Below, one piece after another: positions 41,144 to 49,872 of a stretch of 64,000 nucleotides of DNA (position 1 is the stretch's first letter; each line of letters opens with the position of its first letter). The stretch is from Aphanothece cf. minutissima CCALA 015. Lineage in GTDB: Bacteria > Cyanobacteriota > Cyanobacteriia > PCC-6307 > Cyanobiaceae. The stretch covers positions 434,001 to 498,000 of the forward strand of contig PVWP01000001.1 of the NCBI GenBank assembly GCA_003003925.1, in the 5' to 3' direction. The position numbers and the translations under genes are program-made. The notes under the pieces are model-generated. The model was not told the DNA's origin. It saw nothing but the letters and a program-made list of their open reading frames with translations, and made no database searches.

Positions 41144-41605
41144 TCAGGCGCCTGTTCCCGGGAAGCTAGGCCCGCAGCCCAGCAGCTCCACCTCCGGATC
41201 GTCGCCGAGGATCGCCAGCAGTTCCCCGTGCAGGGCCTCGGCCCAGGGGGCCGTGTCGATGAAGCGGAAGCGGCGCCAGTCCCAGATCCGCTCGGCGACG
41301 GCCCCGTCGGTGCAGCAGAAGGCCATCCCCACCCCCTCCGTCGCCGCGTCCGCATCGGCGTCCGCTTCCGCCTCTGGCGGCAGGCTGTAGATGCAGACGC
41401 CGAAGCGAAACGGGGCATCGGCCAGCTCCACCCACCAGCCCCAGTCCTCGCAGCAGAGGAAGGGAGCCCGTCGGCCCATGGCCTGGAGCCGCTGCTGCAG
41501 GTGGAGCGCCAGGGCCTTGCCGACCGTGCCCGGATTCACCATCTCCCCGGCCTCGCCGGGCAGCTCGGGGAACCGGGCGGATCTCAGGTGGATGAACGCC
41601 TTCAT
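41144..41605 (-). CDS. Hypothetical protein, 153 aa
   Basis: MKAFIHLRSARFPELPGEAG at the start; conserved-looking aromatic core CCEDWGWWVELADAPFRFGV and WDWRRFRFIDTAPWAEALHG. Soluble alpha/beta protein. I recall similar uncharacterised proteins in proteobacteria and cyanobacteria but cannot name a family. A short acidic Ala-Asp run (EAEADADADAA) lies mid-protein. The frame extends upstream to 41953 inside the divergent MOSC gene; rejected. Confidence 0.6.
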   Translation of the reverse strand: MKAFIHLRSARFPELPGEAGEMVNPGTVGKALALHLQQRLQAMGRRAPFLCCEDWGWWVELADAPFRFGVCIYSLPPEAEADADADAATEGVGMAFCCTDGAVAERIWDWRRFRFIDTAPWAEALHGELLAILGDDPEVELLGCGPSFPGTGA

Positions 41606-41712
41606 GGCCCTGGCGAGCGGATCCCGGCGTGCGCTCTGCGGACGGTAGGTGCTGCTACCGGCGTTGTCGCGCCTCCGCCCCCAGAGTGCGCCGGCAACGA
41701 CAGGCGACAGGC

Positions 41713-42540
41713 GTGCAGGATCTGGTGGGAACGGTGCAGACGCTCTGGCGCTACCCGGTGAAATCGATGCTCGGGGACTCCCCCAGCCAGCTGGCGGTGG
41801 ATCCCCGCGGCATCCGGGGCGACCGGGCCTACGCCCTCTGGGACCACGACAGCGGCCGGGTGGCCAGCGCCAAGAACCCGCGGCTCTGGCAGGGCCTGCT
41901 CGGCTACCGGGCCCGCTTCCGGGAGGAGCCCGCGGAGGCGGCGCCCCTGCCACCGGTGCTGATCAGCCCCCGTGAGGACGACGGCAGCGCCGGGCTCTGC
42001 AGCGCCGAGGACGACGTGGGCGCCGTCTTCAGTGAGCGCTTCGGCCGCCGGGTGAGCCTGATGGACACCCCGCCGGAGGGCGCCAGCCTCGACCAGTACT
42101 GGCCGCCGGTGGAGGGGCGCGCCTTCCAGAACGTGACCAACGCCCTGGAGCTGCCCGAAGGCACCTTCTTCGACGCCTGCCCCATCCACGCCATCACCAC
42201 CGCCACCCTGGAGCGGCTGCGGCAGCTCGAGCCCGAGCTGGATTTCGCCGTCGAGCGCTTCCGCCCCAACCTGCTGATCGCCACGCCGCCCGAGGCCTCC
42301 GGCTTCGTGGAGGAGGCCTGGAGCGGCGCCTGCCTGCAGATCGGCGAGCAGCTGGTGCTGCGGGTCGACGGTGGCTGCCCCCGCTGCGTCGTCACCACCC
42401 TGGCCCAGGGCGCCCTGGAGGAGAACCTGGAGATCCTGCGGGCCACCGCCCGCCACAACGGCGTCGTGGCCGGCATCCGCCTCAGCGTGGTCACCCCCGG
42501 CCCGATGGCGGTGGGGGACCCGGTGCGGCTGCTGCCCTGA
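41713..42540 (+). CDS. MOSC-domain protein
   Basis: 275 residues from a GTG (VQDLVGTVQTLWRYPVKSML). The N-terminal beta-barrel shows LWRYPVKSM and GIRGDRAYAL; the MOSC domain has DACPIHAITTATLERL, ERFRPNLLIAT and the conserved Cys in VDGGCPRCVVTT. MOSC proteins carry or transfer sulfur to the molybdenum cofactor or act on N-hydroxylated compounds. A gene for molybdenum-related chemistry fits the moa/moe/mod block further right. Stop lies 15 nt from the convergent PatB gene. Confidence 0.85.
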   Translation: MQDLVGTVQTLWRYPVKSMLGDSPSQLAVDPRGIRGDRAYALWDHDSGRVASAKNPRLWQGLLGYRARFREEPAEAAPLPPVLISPREDDGSAGLCSAEDDVGAVFSERFGRRVSLMDTPPEGASLDQYWPPVEGRAFQNVTNALELPEGTFFDACPIHAITTATLERLRQLEPELDFAVERFRPNLLIATPPEASGFVEEAWSGACLQIGEQLVLRVDGGCPRCVVTTLAQGALEENLEILRATARHNGVVAGIRLSVVTPGPMAVGDPVRLLP

Positions 42541-42555
42541 GCAGCTCCCAGCTGG

Positions 42556-43746
42556 CTAGGGCCCCGAGGTCAGTCCGGCCGCCAGGCGCTCGAGGGCCTC
42601 GGCCAGCAGGGCCTCGGAGGTGGCGAAGCTCAGCCGCAGGTGGCCCGCCGCCCCGGGGCCGAACCAGCGGGGACTCCCCGGCACCACCGCGACCCCGTGG
42701 TCCCGCCGCAGCCGCTCCACCAGCGCCTCGACGCTCTCCTGGAGCGGCGGCAGGCCGACAAACAGCACGAAGGTGGCCGCGGGGGGCCGCACCCGCAGGC
42801 CGGGGATCGCCGCCAGCCGGCTGACGGCCTGGTCGCGGCGGGCCTGGAGGTGGCGCAGGAAGGCCTCCAGCCAGGCCAGGCCGTCGGGGCTGTAGGCCGC
42901 CGTGGCCGCCACCTGGCTGAGGGTGGCGACGCCATCGACGGTGGAGGGCAGCTCGCTGGCGGCCAGCAGCCGGGCGGCCGCCTCCGGATCCGCCATCGCC
43001 ACGTAGCCCACCCGCAGGCCGGCCAGACCGAAGGACTTGGAGAAGCCATGCACCACCGCCCCGAGGCCGGCCAGTTCCGGTTCCAGGGCCAGCCAGCTGG
43101 TGAAGGTGGCCGGCGGGTAGACCACATCGCTCCACACCTCGTCGCTCAGCACCCGCAGGCCCCGCTCCAGGCAGAAGCGACCCAGGGCCTCCAGTTCGTC
43201 GCGGCGGAAGCAGCGGCCCAGGGGGTTGTGGGGATTGCAGAGGCACAGCAGCCGGGTGCGGGGGGTCACCAGGGCCTCCAGGGCCGCCAGATCCAGGGGG
43301 GCTTGGGGATCGATGCGCCACAGCAGCGGCACCCCGCCGGCGCTCCGTACGGTGTGGGCGAACAGGAAGTCGACCGGATCCCAGACGATCGCCTCGTCGC
43401 CGGGCGAGAGCCAGTGGCGCGTCAGCAGGGCCAGACCGGCGGCGGCACTGTTCACCGCCACCACCGCTTCGGGGGGCACGGACGCCCCCCGCTGCCGCAG
43501 GTAGCCCGCCACCGCCTGCCGGAAGGAGGGCAGCCCGCCGGCGGGGCCGTAGCTGAACACCCCGGAGCGGGCGTAGTCGGCGATGGCCTCGCGGATGACC
43601 GGCGCCGCCGGGAAATCGGGATCGGCGGCGGTGAGCGGGATCACCCCGGGGGGCTGTTCGGCCCAGCGCAGGTTGTGGGCCCGCTGGCGCAGCAGCTCGA
43701 GCGGCACCGCGCCGTCACGGAAGCTGTCAGTGAAGCGATCGCTCAT
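42556..43746 (-). CDS. PatB/MalY-type PLP aminotransferase (C-S lyase)
   Basis: 396 residues, fold-type I PLP enzyme. Landmarks: LTAADPDFPAAPVIREA, FSYGPAGGLPSFRQAVAGYL, LCNPHNPLGRCF, VLSDEVWSDVVYPP and the PLP lysine in HGFSKSFGLAGLRVGY (about residue 234). The W/S-DE-x-WSD pattern is that of cystathionine beta-lyases of the PatB/MalY class, which release pyruvate, ammonia and a thiol. Other aminotransferase activity cannot be excluded. Its start overlaps the stop of the FAD monooxygenase (ATGA). Confidence 0.88.
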   Translation of the reverse strand: MSDRFTDSFRDGAVPLELLRQRAHNLRWAEQPPGVIPLTAADPDFPAAPVIREAIADYARSGVFSYGPAGGLPSFRQAVAGYLRQRGASVPPEAVVAVNSAAAGLALLTRHWLSPGDEAIVWDPVDFLFAHTVRSAGGVPLLWRIDPQAPLDLAALEALVTPRTRLLCLCNPHNPLGRCFRRDELEALGRFCLERGLRVLSDEVWSDVVYPPATFTSWLALEPELAGLGAVVHGFSKSFGLAGLRVGYVAMADPEAAARLLAASELPSTVDGVATLSQVAATAAYSPDGLAWLEAFLRHLQARRDQAVSRLAAIPGLRVRPPAATFVLFVGLPPLQESVEALVERLRRDHGVAVVPGSPRWFGPGAAGHLRLSFATSEALLAEALERLAAGLTSGP

Positions 43747-44819
43747 GCCATCAGCGGCAGCTGGAGCCGGGTGGGCGACGGCTGGACGAAGTCCCGTGCC
43801 ATCTGGCGACCAGCCTCCACACAGCCCAGCAGCGCCGGCCGCCGCTGGCGTTCGTAGGCGCAGAACAGCTCAGGAAGCTCGTCGGGGTCGCGGCAGCCGA
43901 CCAGCAGGTCGCTGAGGAGCACCGCATCCTCCAGGGCCGTGTTGACCCCCTGGCTGGTGAACGGCAGCAGCGGGTGGGCCGCGTCCCCCGCCAGGGCCAC
44001 GTTGCCCTTGCTCCAGCGGGTGGCCGGGTCCTCGTCCACGGTGTGCCACACATGGGCGCGGGCCGGATCGGTGGCGCCCAGCACGTGGCGCACCACAACG
44101 GGGAACCCCCGGAAGTGGTCCTGGAGGAAGGCCCCCACCTCGGAGGGCTGGGGAGCTGTGAAACGCTGGCTGTCGAACTGAACGAACCAGACCAGCCGGT
44201 CATCCCCCAGGGGCACCAGGCCGACCGCCAGCCCTCCGGAGGGGTCGAGCACCTTGAGGAAGCGATGGCCCAGTTCGGCGGCCACCAGGGGCTGGCGCAC
44301 ATGGGCCACGATCTCCTTGACCCGGCCGGGATTGGTCATCGCCCCGCATCCCAGGGACAGGCGGCAGCTGGAGCGCACCCCATCGGCCGCGACGAAGGCA
44401 TCGGCGGGTTGGGAGCGGCCGTTCTGGAAACACACCGCCCGGGCCCGCTCCCGGTCCCAGTCGAAGCGCTCGAACGGGTGGTTGTACTGGACCAGCGCGT
44501 CGGGGGCGCCGTGCAGCAGCACATTGAGCAGATCGTGGCGCAGCATCGCCACCGCCCCCTCGAGCGGGTGCTCCACCAGCACCTGCCCGGAAGCGCAGAG
44601 AATCCTCACCGATGTGATCGGATGGCCCAGGGTGCCGTCCGGGTCGCAGCCGAGTCGCCGCAGGGCGGCGAGCCCATTGGCCAGCAGGAGAAACCCATGG
44701 CCATGGAGATGGGAGGCCATGGCCCGTTCGTAGACACGCACGGGTCGTCCCTGCTGCCACAGCCCCCTGGCCAGGGCCAGCCCGCAGGCGCCTCCTCCGA
44801 CGACAGCTGTATGGATCAC
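43743..44819 (-). CDS. FAD-dependent monooxygenase
   Basis: 358 residues of the PheA/UbiH class. Dinucleotide-binding start MIHTAVVGGGACGLALARGL, a DG motif region FVAADGVRSSCRLSLG and the FAD ribityl motif NVALAGDAAHPLLPFTSQGV. Hydroxylates an unknown aromatic or related substrate using NAD(P)H and oxygen. Operon with the PatB-type lyase (4-nt overlap), which suggests a common pathway, perhaps for a sulfur-containing metabolite; that link is inference. Confidence 0.87.
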   Translation of the reverse strand: MIHTAVVGGGACGLALARGLWQQGRPVRVYERAMASHLHGHGFLLLANGLAALRRLGCDPDGTLGHPITSVRILCASGQVLVEHPLEGAVAMLRHDLLNVLLHGAPDALVQYNHPFERFDWDRERARAVCFQNGRSQPADAFVAADGVRSSCRLSLGCGAMTNPGRVKEIVAHVRQPLVAAELGHRFLKVLDPSGGLAVGLVPLGDDRLVWFVQFDSQRFTAPQPSEVGAFLQDHFRGFPVVVRHVLGATDPARAHVWHTVDEDPATRWSKGNVALAGDAAHPLLPFTSQGVNTALEDAVLLSDLLVGCRDPDELPELFCAYERQRRPALLGCVEAGRQMARDFVQPSPTRLQLPLMA

Positions 44820-45189
44820 CGCTGAAGATCCAACGCTGAGGAGAAAACAGGCCCGCAGATCAGGAACGGATGGTCTGACACAACCACCGACAGAACGGCT
44901 GGCGTCACCGCCCGCAAAACCACTGAACTCGTGATCCGTGCGGCGCCCACGGCCTGAAAGGATGCATGCCCGTGAATGTTAGGGGCGTGGGCAAACCGAT
45001 CGACGTCGCCGTCGTCACCTTCGAGGGCTCAGAAAGGAAGCCTGAGTTTTTCCCTGAGCAAGGGTGAAGGCGCCGAGGGAATCGGGCGCTGGGCCACATC
45101 ATCAAACCGCTGCGCCGGGCAGGGAAGCGGCGTCGGCCCGGGGCTCCACACGGCAGCTGTGGCTAAGGTGAGGCCGGTGAGGGAGGAAC
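44820..45189. other. Intergenic region before the EAL-GGDEF gene
   Basis: Divergent spacer of 370 nt, no gene supported. It holds a small hairpin with T-run on the plus strand, CTCAG at 45028-45032 pairing with CTGAG at 45042-45046, followed by TTTTT to 45051. With only 5 bp it is a weak terminator or attenuator candidate in the leader of the 45190 gene. Confidence 0.35.
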
Positions 45190-48100
45190 ATGCGCCGACG
45201 CACCACATTGATGATCATCAGTGGAGCGCTTCTTTCGGGCACCTCTCTCCTGATCTTCACCCATCTGCTGGATCAGCGCAGTTTCAACGACTTACGCCGC
45301 CAGAATGATCGGATTGCCGGGCGGCTGTGCACCACCCTGCAGGACGTCGAGCGTTTTTTCGCCACGCCATCGGCGCCGGGGTCCGCCGGCGCGGAGGCCA
45401 AAGGGCCGCCCATGTCCCCCCCCGGTCTGCAGTCCGTCAGCGCGGCGGAGCTGGTGCCCCCCCCCGTTGCGGCGGTGATGGCGACCGGATCCTCCTCCCT
45501 GAAGGGCAGACTGCTGATCTGCCCCCGCCGCTTTTCCCGGCTGGATCTGGTGATGGCGGGCGAACCGGGGCAAGGAAATGGCCTGCTGCTCAGCACGGCC
45601 CCCGGTCGCCGCCGGGCCCCCGAATGGATCAGGGTCAGCGGCAGCAGCCTGATCCAGCGCGATCAGGATGGCGACAGGCAGATCCGGCTGGCCCCATGGA
45701 CCGCCCTGGAGGCGAAGGGGATGGCGAAGGGGGCGCCGGCCGGTGCGCTCTACCGGGTCGGCTTCGGAGATCTGGCGGTGGGGCTGACCCTGGCACCGGC
45801 CCTGCCGACACAGGCGGATCGCGTCCGCAGCCTCGCCCTGGCCCTGGGGCTGCTGGGCATCGGGCTGAGCGTGGTGATCGCCTGGCGTTCCAGCCATAAC
45901 CGCCGGAAGGATCAACCGGCGACCGGAAGCTTCCGCAGGGAAGGCCACACGTCCTTCCTGACCCACTATGCCCTGGTGAAGGATCTGGAGCCTTCGGCCC
46001 TCAGGAAGCACGCCGAGCGCGGCGAGGATGGCTTCCTCGTGACCATCGACTTTCGCTATCTCGAACGGCAACGCGGCTATCTCAGTGAGGTGGAGATCAA
46101 CAAGATCCTCACAAAGGCCTGTCGTGCCATCGACAAGGGATGGGCCGTACACCCCGGCTTCAATTTCTACCATGTGTCGAAGAACAAGATTGCCCTGATC
46201 GTCCGGTCCTCCGGCAACATCCCCATCGATGACAATGGCGCCTGCGAGGCGCTCCTGGCACGTCTGCTCGGCATTGTCTCCGGGTCCATTCAGATTTCCA
46301 GCGATTCGGTGCTGGCCTGGGATGATGTGATCATCACCGGGCAACGGTTCCCGCTGGTTGAGCCGCCCGACTCCCTGCTGACGATGCAGGCTTTCGGGGA
46401 GATTCTGGCCGCCGAAGACAGACGTTCATACCGCCTGGTGAAGAGCGGTGATGATCTGCTGGTCAAGGATAAAGGAGAAATCAGAAGTCAACTCACGTCC
46501 CTGAAGGCGAGTGATCTTGAGCTGCGCTTCCAACCGATTCTGCAGCTCAGCAATCCAGGCCACTTCGGCCTCGAGCTGCTGATCCGCTTCCTGCCCCCGG
46601 CCCTGAGCAAGCTCGGCACGGGACATGTGATTCAGCTGGCCCATGACATCGGTATCACCCACAAGATCGATGCGCTGGTTGTCAGCCGGCTCGCTGACGT
46701 GCAACAGCAGCTCAAGGCATCGGAGTTTCTTCGCCATCGCATTGAGTATATCTCCGTCAATGTCAGTTCCGATTCCGTATCCACCGATCAGCGTCTCAAT
46801 CAGCTGATCAGCCTGTTCAAGCAGCACAGCATCGACAGCTCCATCTTCTGCATCGAAATCACCGAGATGGCCGCAACGGACATCCTGGCGGGCTCGGAAG
46901 GCGTGACGACGGCATCGGAGCGACTGATGCGGGAGCTGAACTTCAGAATCTTCATCGATGATTTCGGATCCGGACTGTCGAACTATCGGCGCATCAGTGA
47001 AGCCTGGTACGACGCCATCAAGCTCGACATCGATCTGATCAAGGGGATCGACCGATCCTTCCGGCTGCAGCGTTACGTCGGCTCCTTCATCGAAACGGTC
47101 CATGCGCTGGGCAAAACGGTCGTCTGCGAAGGCGTCGAAACCCACAACGAACTGACCGCCGTCATCCGATTGGGCGCCGATGCCCTGCAGGGGTTCCTCG
47201 TCTCGCCTCCCCTTTCCCTGGAGGACGTGGAGTCGTTCATTCAATCCTCCGACTGGGCGGACCGCGATTCCCTGCAGCAGACGCTGGAGCAGATCCGTGC
47301 TACTTCGCGGCTGCGTGACTCCGGGCATGGCGAAGGCTACCAGACCTCCGACAGGAAGATTCCACTGGAGCGCTACATCATCGACAACTGGTCGAGACTG
47401 CGCAGCTTCGAGGAGTTCGTGCTTCTGTTTGTCAATGAGCTGAAATCCTGGGGCCTGGAGATCTACCGCTTTTCCCTGGCCTTTCTGCCCGATCAGGATG
47501 ACATCGACTGCAGCCAGTATGTCTGGGTCAGCTCCAGACCGGGCCTTGTCAGCACCCTGCGCATGGAGCGGGACTTCCTGGAGCAGGATGAGCACCTGCG
47601 CAGCCCCCTGCATTTCATTGCCACAAGAAGCAAGCTGTTTCGGCAGCAGCTATTCACCACCAAGGACAACGGCTTCCCCTTTCTGGACTCCCTCAAGGAT
47701 GTGGGCTGCAGCGATTACCTCGGCATCCGGCTGGACTCGCGTGGTGTTTCCATACCGGTTCTCACGATTGCCCTGCATGAAGGCAGTGTCTTCAGCGACC
47801 AGGAGGTGCAGCGCATCGAAGCGATGAGCAGCCTGCTGAGCCTGCTGTTCTATGCCTTCGAGAGTGAACGCTCGAAGCGGCTGGCGATGCTGGATCCCCT
47901 CACCCAGCTCGCCAATCGCCGCAGCTTCGATTCCTTCCTCAAGGGGAATGTCTCCGCCTCCAGAGCCGCCCAGGTCAACCTGTCCCTGGCGTTGATCGAC
48001 ATCGATCAGTTCAAGGTGGTCAATGATGTTCTCGGCCACGCCTACGGCGACCGATGCCTCAAGGAGATTGCCGATGCCCTCCGGACCGGCCTGAGTCGCA

Positions 48101-48420
48101 AAAGCGACTTCGTGGCCCGGCTGGGGGGCGAGGAATTCGCCATCATCCTGCCCAAGACCGATGCCGCGGCCTCCCTGCGCCTGTGCGAGAAGCTGCGCGA
48201 GTCCATCCAGGACAAGGGCATCTACCATCCCGGCGTTGCCACGGGCAACGTCCTCACCGTCAGCATCGGCATCGCGTCCTGGGATCCGCTGTCGATGGCC
48301 GAGTGCGACGCCGACCGGATGCTGCAGCTGGCCGACGACTGCCTCTACGAAGCCAAGCGCCATGGTCGCAACCGGGTGGTCTGCCGGTCCCTGCACAGCC
48401 AGGTCGGTCTTTCCGCCTGA
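45190..48420 (+). CDS. Membrane EAL-GAF-GGDEF cyclic-di-GMP protein
   Basis: 1076 residues. An N-terminal signal anchor (LMIISGALLSGTSLLIF), an extracytoplasmic region to about residue 210, a second helix (SLALALGLLGIGLSVVIAW), a linker of about 200 residues, then an EAL domain: FGLELLIRF (about 459; ELL in place of EAL), YISVNVSSDSV, FCIEITEMAATD, FIDDFGSGLSNYRR, KLDID and ALQGFL. Residues ~720-890 look GAF-like. The C-terminus is GGDEF with LDPLTQLANRRSFD, LALIDIDQFKVVNDVLGHA and ARLGGEEFAIILP (about 979). EAL before GGDEF is the reverse of the common order. Catalytic residues of both domains look present. Confidence 0.9.
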   Translation: MRRRTTLMIISGALLSGTSLLIFTHLLDQRSFNDLRRQNDRIAGRLCTTLQDVERFFATPSAPGSAGAEAKGPPMSPPGLQSVSAAELVPPPVAAVMATGSSSLKGRLLICPRRFSRLDLVMAGEPGQGNGLLLSTAPGRRRAPEWIRVSGSSLIQRDQDGDRQIRLAPWTALEAKGMAKGAPAGALYRVGFGDLAVGLTLAPALPTQADRVRSLALALGLLGIGLSVVIAWRSSHNRRKDQPATGSFRREGHTSFLTHYALVKDLEPSALRKHAERGEDGFLVTIDFRYLERQRGYLSEVEINKILTKACRAIDKGWAVHPGFNFYHVSKNKIALIVRSSGNIPIDDNGACEALLARLLGIVSGSIQISSDSVLAWDDVIITGQRFPLVEPPDSLLTMQAFGEILAAEDRRSYRLVKSGDDLLVKDKGEIRSQLTSLKASDLELRFQPILQLSNPGHFGLELLIRFLPPALSKLGTGHVIQLAHDIGITHKIDALVVSRLADVQQQLKASEFLRHRIEYISVNVSSDSVSTDQRLNQLISLFKQHSIDSSIFCIEITEMAATDILAGSEGVTTASERLMRELNFRIFIDDFGSGLSNYRRISEAWYDAIKLDIDLIKGIDRSFRLQRYVGSFIETVHALGKTVVCEGVETHNELTAVIRLGADALQGFLVSPPLSLEDVESFIQSSDWADRDSLQQTLEQIRATSRLRDSGHGEGYQTSDRKIPLERYIIDNWSRLRSFEEFVLLFVNELKSWGLEIYRFSLAFLPDQDDIDCSQYVWVSSRPGLVSTLRMERDFLEQDEHLRSPLHFIATRSKLFRQQLFTTKDNGFPFLDSLKDVGCSDYLGIRLDSRGVSIPVLTIALHEGSVFSDQEVQRIEAMSSLLSLLFYAFESERSKRLAMLDPLTQLANRRSFDSFLKGNVSASRAAQVNLSLALIDIDQFKVVNDVLGHAYGDRCLKEIADALRTGLSRKSDFVARLGGEEFAIILPKTDAAASLRLCEKLRESIQDKGIYHPGVATGNVLTVSIGIASWDPLSMAECDADRMLQLADDCLYEAKRHGRNRVVCRSLHSQVGLSA

Positions 48421-48469
48421 GGCCCACCGGAGCCGCCACCATGGCCATGGCCCAGCCCAGGCAGACCCC

Positions 48470-48757
48470 ATGACCCAGCCGAGCGTCCCCAGCGTGCGCG
48501 TGCGCCTGTTCGCCGGCCTGCGCGAGCGGGCCGGCTGGGGCGAACGGCTCATCCCCCTCGCCCCCCGCCCCGGCGCCCGGTGCACCACCGCGGCGGACCT
48601 CTGGCGGCAGCTGGCCCTGGGCACCGGCCCCGGAGCGGACAGCACCGAGCTGCCGGCCACGGTGCGGGTGGCCATCAACCAGGCGTTCGCCGCCCCGGGC
48701 AGCCCCCTCGCCCCGGGCGACGAGGTGGCCTTCCTGCCCCCGATCACCGGAGGCTGA
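48470..48757 (+). CDS. moaD: MoaD, molybdopterin synthase small subunit
   Basis: 95-residue ubiquitin-like sulfur carrier. The fold starts VRVRLFAGLRERAGW and ends DEVAFLPPITGG, with the C-terminal Gly-Gly that is thiocarboxylated. Together with MoaE it converts cyclic pyranopterin to molybdopterin. Starts 50 nt after the EAL-GGDEF stop; moaE follows after 3 nt. Confidence 0.92.
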   Translation: MTQPSVPSVRVRLFAGLRERAGWGERLIPLAPRPGARCTTAADLWRQLALGTGPGADSTELPATVRVAINQAFAAPGSPLAPGDEVAFLPPITGG

Positions 48758-48760
48758 ACC

Positions 48761-49246
48761 ATGGCCACCACCAGCCCCTTGCGCCCAGCCCCCCCGATCG
48801 TGGTGCAGCTCCTGGAGACCCCCTTCCAGCCGCTGGAGCGCCTGGCCGCCTGGCAGCGGAGCCTGGCGGCCGATGGGCCCGGCGCCACGGACGCAGCCGC
48901 CGAAAGCCACTTCATCGGCCGCGTGCGCCCCACCACCGCCACCGGCGATCCCCTCGAGGCCCTGGAACTCGAGCACTACCCGGGCATGACCGAGGCCCAG
49001 CTGGTCCTCCTCGCCGAGGCCTGCGCGGCGCGCCACGGGGCGGACGCGGTGCTGGTGGCGCACCGGGTGGGGCGGGTGCGGCCGGGGGAGGCCATCGTGC
49101 TGGTGGCTGTCCGGGCCGACCGCCGCGGTCCCGCCCTGCGCTGCGTCCAGGAGCTGCTGGAGGATCTCAAGCACCACGCCCCCTTCTGGAAACGGGAGTG
49201 GTGCGGCGGCCGCGGCACCTGGGTGGCCGGCAACACACCGCTGTGA
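48761..49246 (+). CDS. moaE: MoaE, molybdopterin synthase large subunit
   Basis: 161 residues. Conserved stretches ESHFIGRVRPTTATG, LELEHYPGMTEAQL, HRVGRVRPGEAIVLVAVRA and HAPFWKREW (catalytic Lys) identify it. Forms the heterotetramer with MoaD. Directly downstream of moaD, so coexpressed. Confidence 0.93.
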   Translation: MATTSPLRPAPPIVVQLLETPFQPLERLAAWQRSLAADGPGATDAAAESHFIGRVRPTTATGDPLEALELEHYPGMTEAQLVLLAEACAARHGADAVLVAHRVGRVRPGEAIVLVAVRADRRGPALRCVQELLEDLKHHAPFWKREWCGGRGTWVAGNTPL

Positions 49247-49289
49247 CGTCCCCACCTCCCCACGCCCCCTTCCCTTCGCACCCCGTTCC

Positions 49290-49871
49290 ATGGGCCAGTC
49301 CAGCGACGCCCTCACCGCCGACCAGATCACCTTCATCGGCGCCCAGAAGCTCTTCTTCGTCGGCACCGCCACCACCGACAGCACGGTGAACGTGTCCCCC
49401 AAGGGGCGCGATGCCCTGCGGGTGCTCGACGAGCGCCGCGTCATCTGGCTCAACCTCACCGGCAGCGGCAACGAGACCGCCGCCCACGTTCAGGCGTGCC
49501 CGCGCATGACCCTGATGTTCTGCGCCTTCGAGGGCCCGCCCCAGATCCTGCGGCTCTATGGCACCGCCCGCACCACCCAGCGGGGTGAGGCCGACTGGGA
49601 GGCCCTGTTCGGCCACTTCGAGCCCCTGGCCGGTGCCCGCCAGATCTTCGACCTGGCCATCGAACGGGTCCAGACCTCCTGCGGCATGGCGGTGCCCCGC
49701 TACAGCTACGGGGGCGACCGCACCGAGCTCGACAGCTGGGCGCGCCGCAAGGGCAACGACGGCCTGGAGCGTTACTGGAAGCGCAAGAACCGCCGCAGCA
49801 TCGACGGCCTCCCCGCCCCGATCCCGGCACCGATCGCCGCCCCTGGAGCGCCGGACGCCGTCGGCGACTGA
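49290..49871 (+). CDS. Pyridoxamine 5'-phosphate oxidase-like flavoprotein
   Basis: 193 residues with the split beta-barrel of the PNPOx family: FIGAQKLFFVGTATTDSTVN, NVSPKGRDALRVLDERRVIW, LNLTGSGNETAAHVQ and ILRLYGTAR. Members bind FMN or F420 and act as oxidoreductases or haem-utilisation-type proteins; the specific substrate is unknown. The C-terminus (CGMAVPRYSYGGDR) is typical of a subgroup found in cyanobacteria and actinobacteria. Convergent with moeA, 1 nt apart. Confidence 0.85.
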   Translation: MGQSSDALTADQITFIGAQKLFFVGTATTDSTVNVSPKGRDALRVLDERRVIWLNLTGSGNETAAHVQACPRMTLMFCAFEGPPQILRLYGTARTTQRGEADWEALFGHFEPLAGARQIFDLAIERVQTSCGMAVPRYSYGGDRTELDSWARRKGNDGLERYWKRKNRRSIDGLPAPIPAPIAAPGAPDAVGD

Positions 49872-49872
49872 C

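Noticed and set aside
45028..45051. Rho-independent terminator before the EAL-GGDEF gene
   Set aside because: Only a 5-bp stem and no rightward gene upstream to terminate; noted in the intergenic entry but not called a terminator.
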